This document shows, one piece after another, positions 63,971 through 64,000 of a stretch of 64,000 nt of DNA; the stretch's first letter is position 1, and every line of letters begins with the position of its first letter. Location of the stretch: assembly GCA_040255465.1 (NCBI GenBank), contig JBDZVA010000002.1, positions 248,001 to 312,000 on the forward strand. Direction: 5' to 3'. The DNA comes from UBA5793 sp040255465 (GTDB lineage Bacteria > Planctomycetota > Phycisphaerae > Phycisphaerales > UBA5793). The translations under genes and the position numbers were made by a program. The notes under the pieces were generated by a model. The model saw only the letters and a list, made by a program, of their open reading frames with translations. It was not told the origin of the DNA and ran no database searches.

Positions 63971-64000
63971 ATGACCGAGAAGCAGCCCTGTGCCACTCCG
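63971..64000 (+). CDS. Possible gene start cut by right edge
   Basis: ATG at 63971 opens a frame reading MTEKQPCATP to the window end. No ribosome site is clear upstream. Too little is visible to name a product. Confidence 0.3.
   Translation, partial: MTEKQPCATP

Overview
The window is GC-rich bacterial chromosome, densely coded on both strands. It most resembles a planctomycete, probably of the Phycisphaerae. Reasons: an LEPR-XLL motif at the N-terminus of a giant FG-GAP/fibronectin protein, several secreted HAF-repeat and FG-GAP proteins, a pilin-like protein with the SNLRQIG motif after its membrane helix, and a secretin behind a long TPR-like region. This assignment rests on gene content alone. 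I see no rRNA, CRISPR array, transposase or integrase. One tRNA (Arg, anticodon ACG) lies near the right end.

Layout. 1-6.3 kb (minus): secretin cut by the left edge, a lone nuoI, a coiled-coil/zinc-ribbon protein and cdsA. 6.4-10.5 kb: secreted FG-GAP protein, the nadC-birA pair, and an ASCH-like protein with a possible DNA-binding barrel. 10.6-15.2 kb: beta-CASP nuclease, rmlD plus glycosyltransferase, MaoC hydratase, RmlC-like epimerase. 15.3-19.6 kb: the 1,321-residue surface protein and a small protein. 19.6-25.9 kb: scpA, a small membrane protein, an FHA-GAF histidine kinase, class II DAHP synthase, and a PIN-PhoH ATPase. 26.2-30.4 kb: HAF protein, HU, and fahA with a conserved partner gene.

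30.6-35.9 kb is a four-gene operon for a MacA/MacB/TolC-type efflux pump. 36.0-43.7 kb is an acyl-CoA and branched-chain catabolic run: 3-hydroxyacyl-CoA dehydrogenase, two crotonases, a decayed hydroxyacyl-CoA dehydrogenase relative, acyl-CoA dehydrogenase, leucine-type dehydrogenase and a 2-oxoacid dehydrogenase E1 alpha. Several members have lost catalytic residues. 43.7-45.7 kb: queC and moeA, divergent. 45.9-50.0 kb: two HAF-repeat secreted proteins, one fused to a hydrolase-like domain of lower GC and apparently frameshifted at a run of seven Cs in its signal peptide. 50.2-56.1 kb: lysC, pilin-like protein, Kelch-like protein, hmgA and a Cys-rich secreted protein. 56.4-63.5 kb: a GH35-like protein with altered active-site residues, then pabB, a Nudix hydrolase, zwf and pgl in tight succession.

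The least explained items are a roughly 100-residue C-terminal domain shared by four different secreted proteins, the poly-C frameshift, the run of apparently dead enzymes beside active relatives, the GH35 protein with Asp in place of the nucleophile Glu, and the ASCH-plus-barrel protein.
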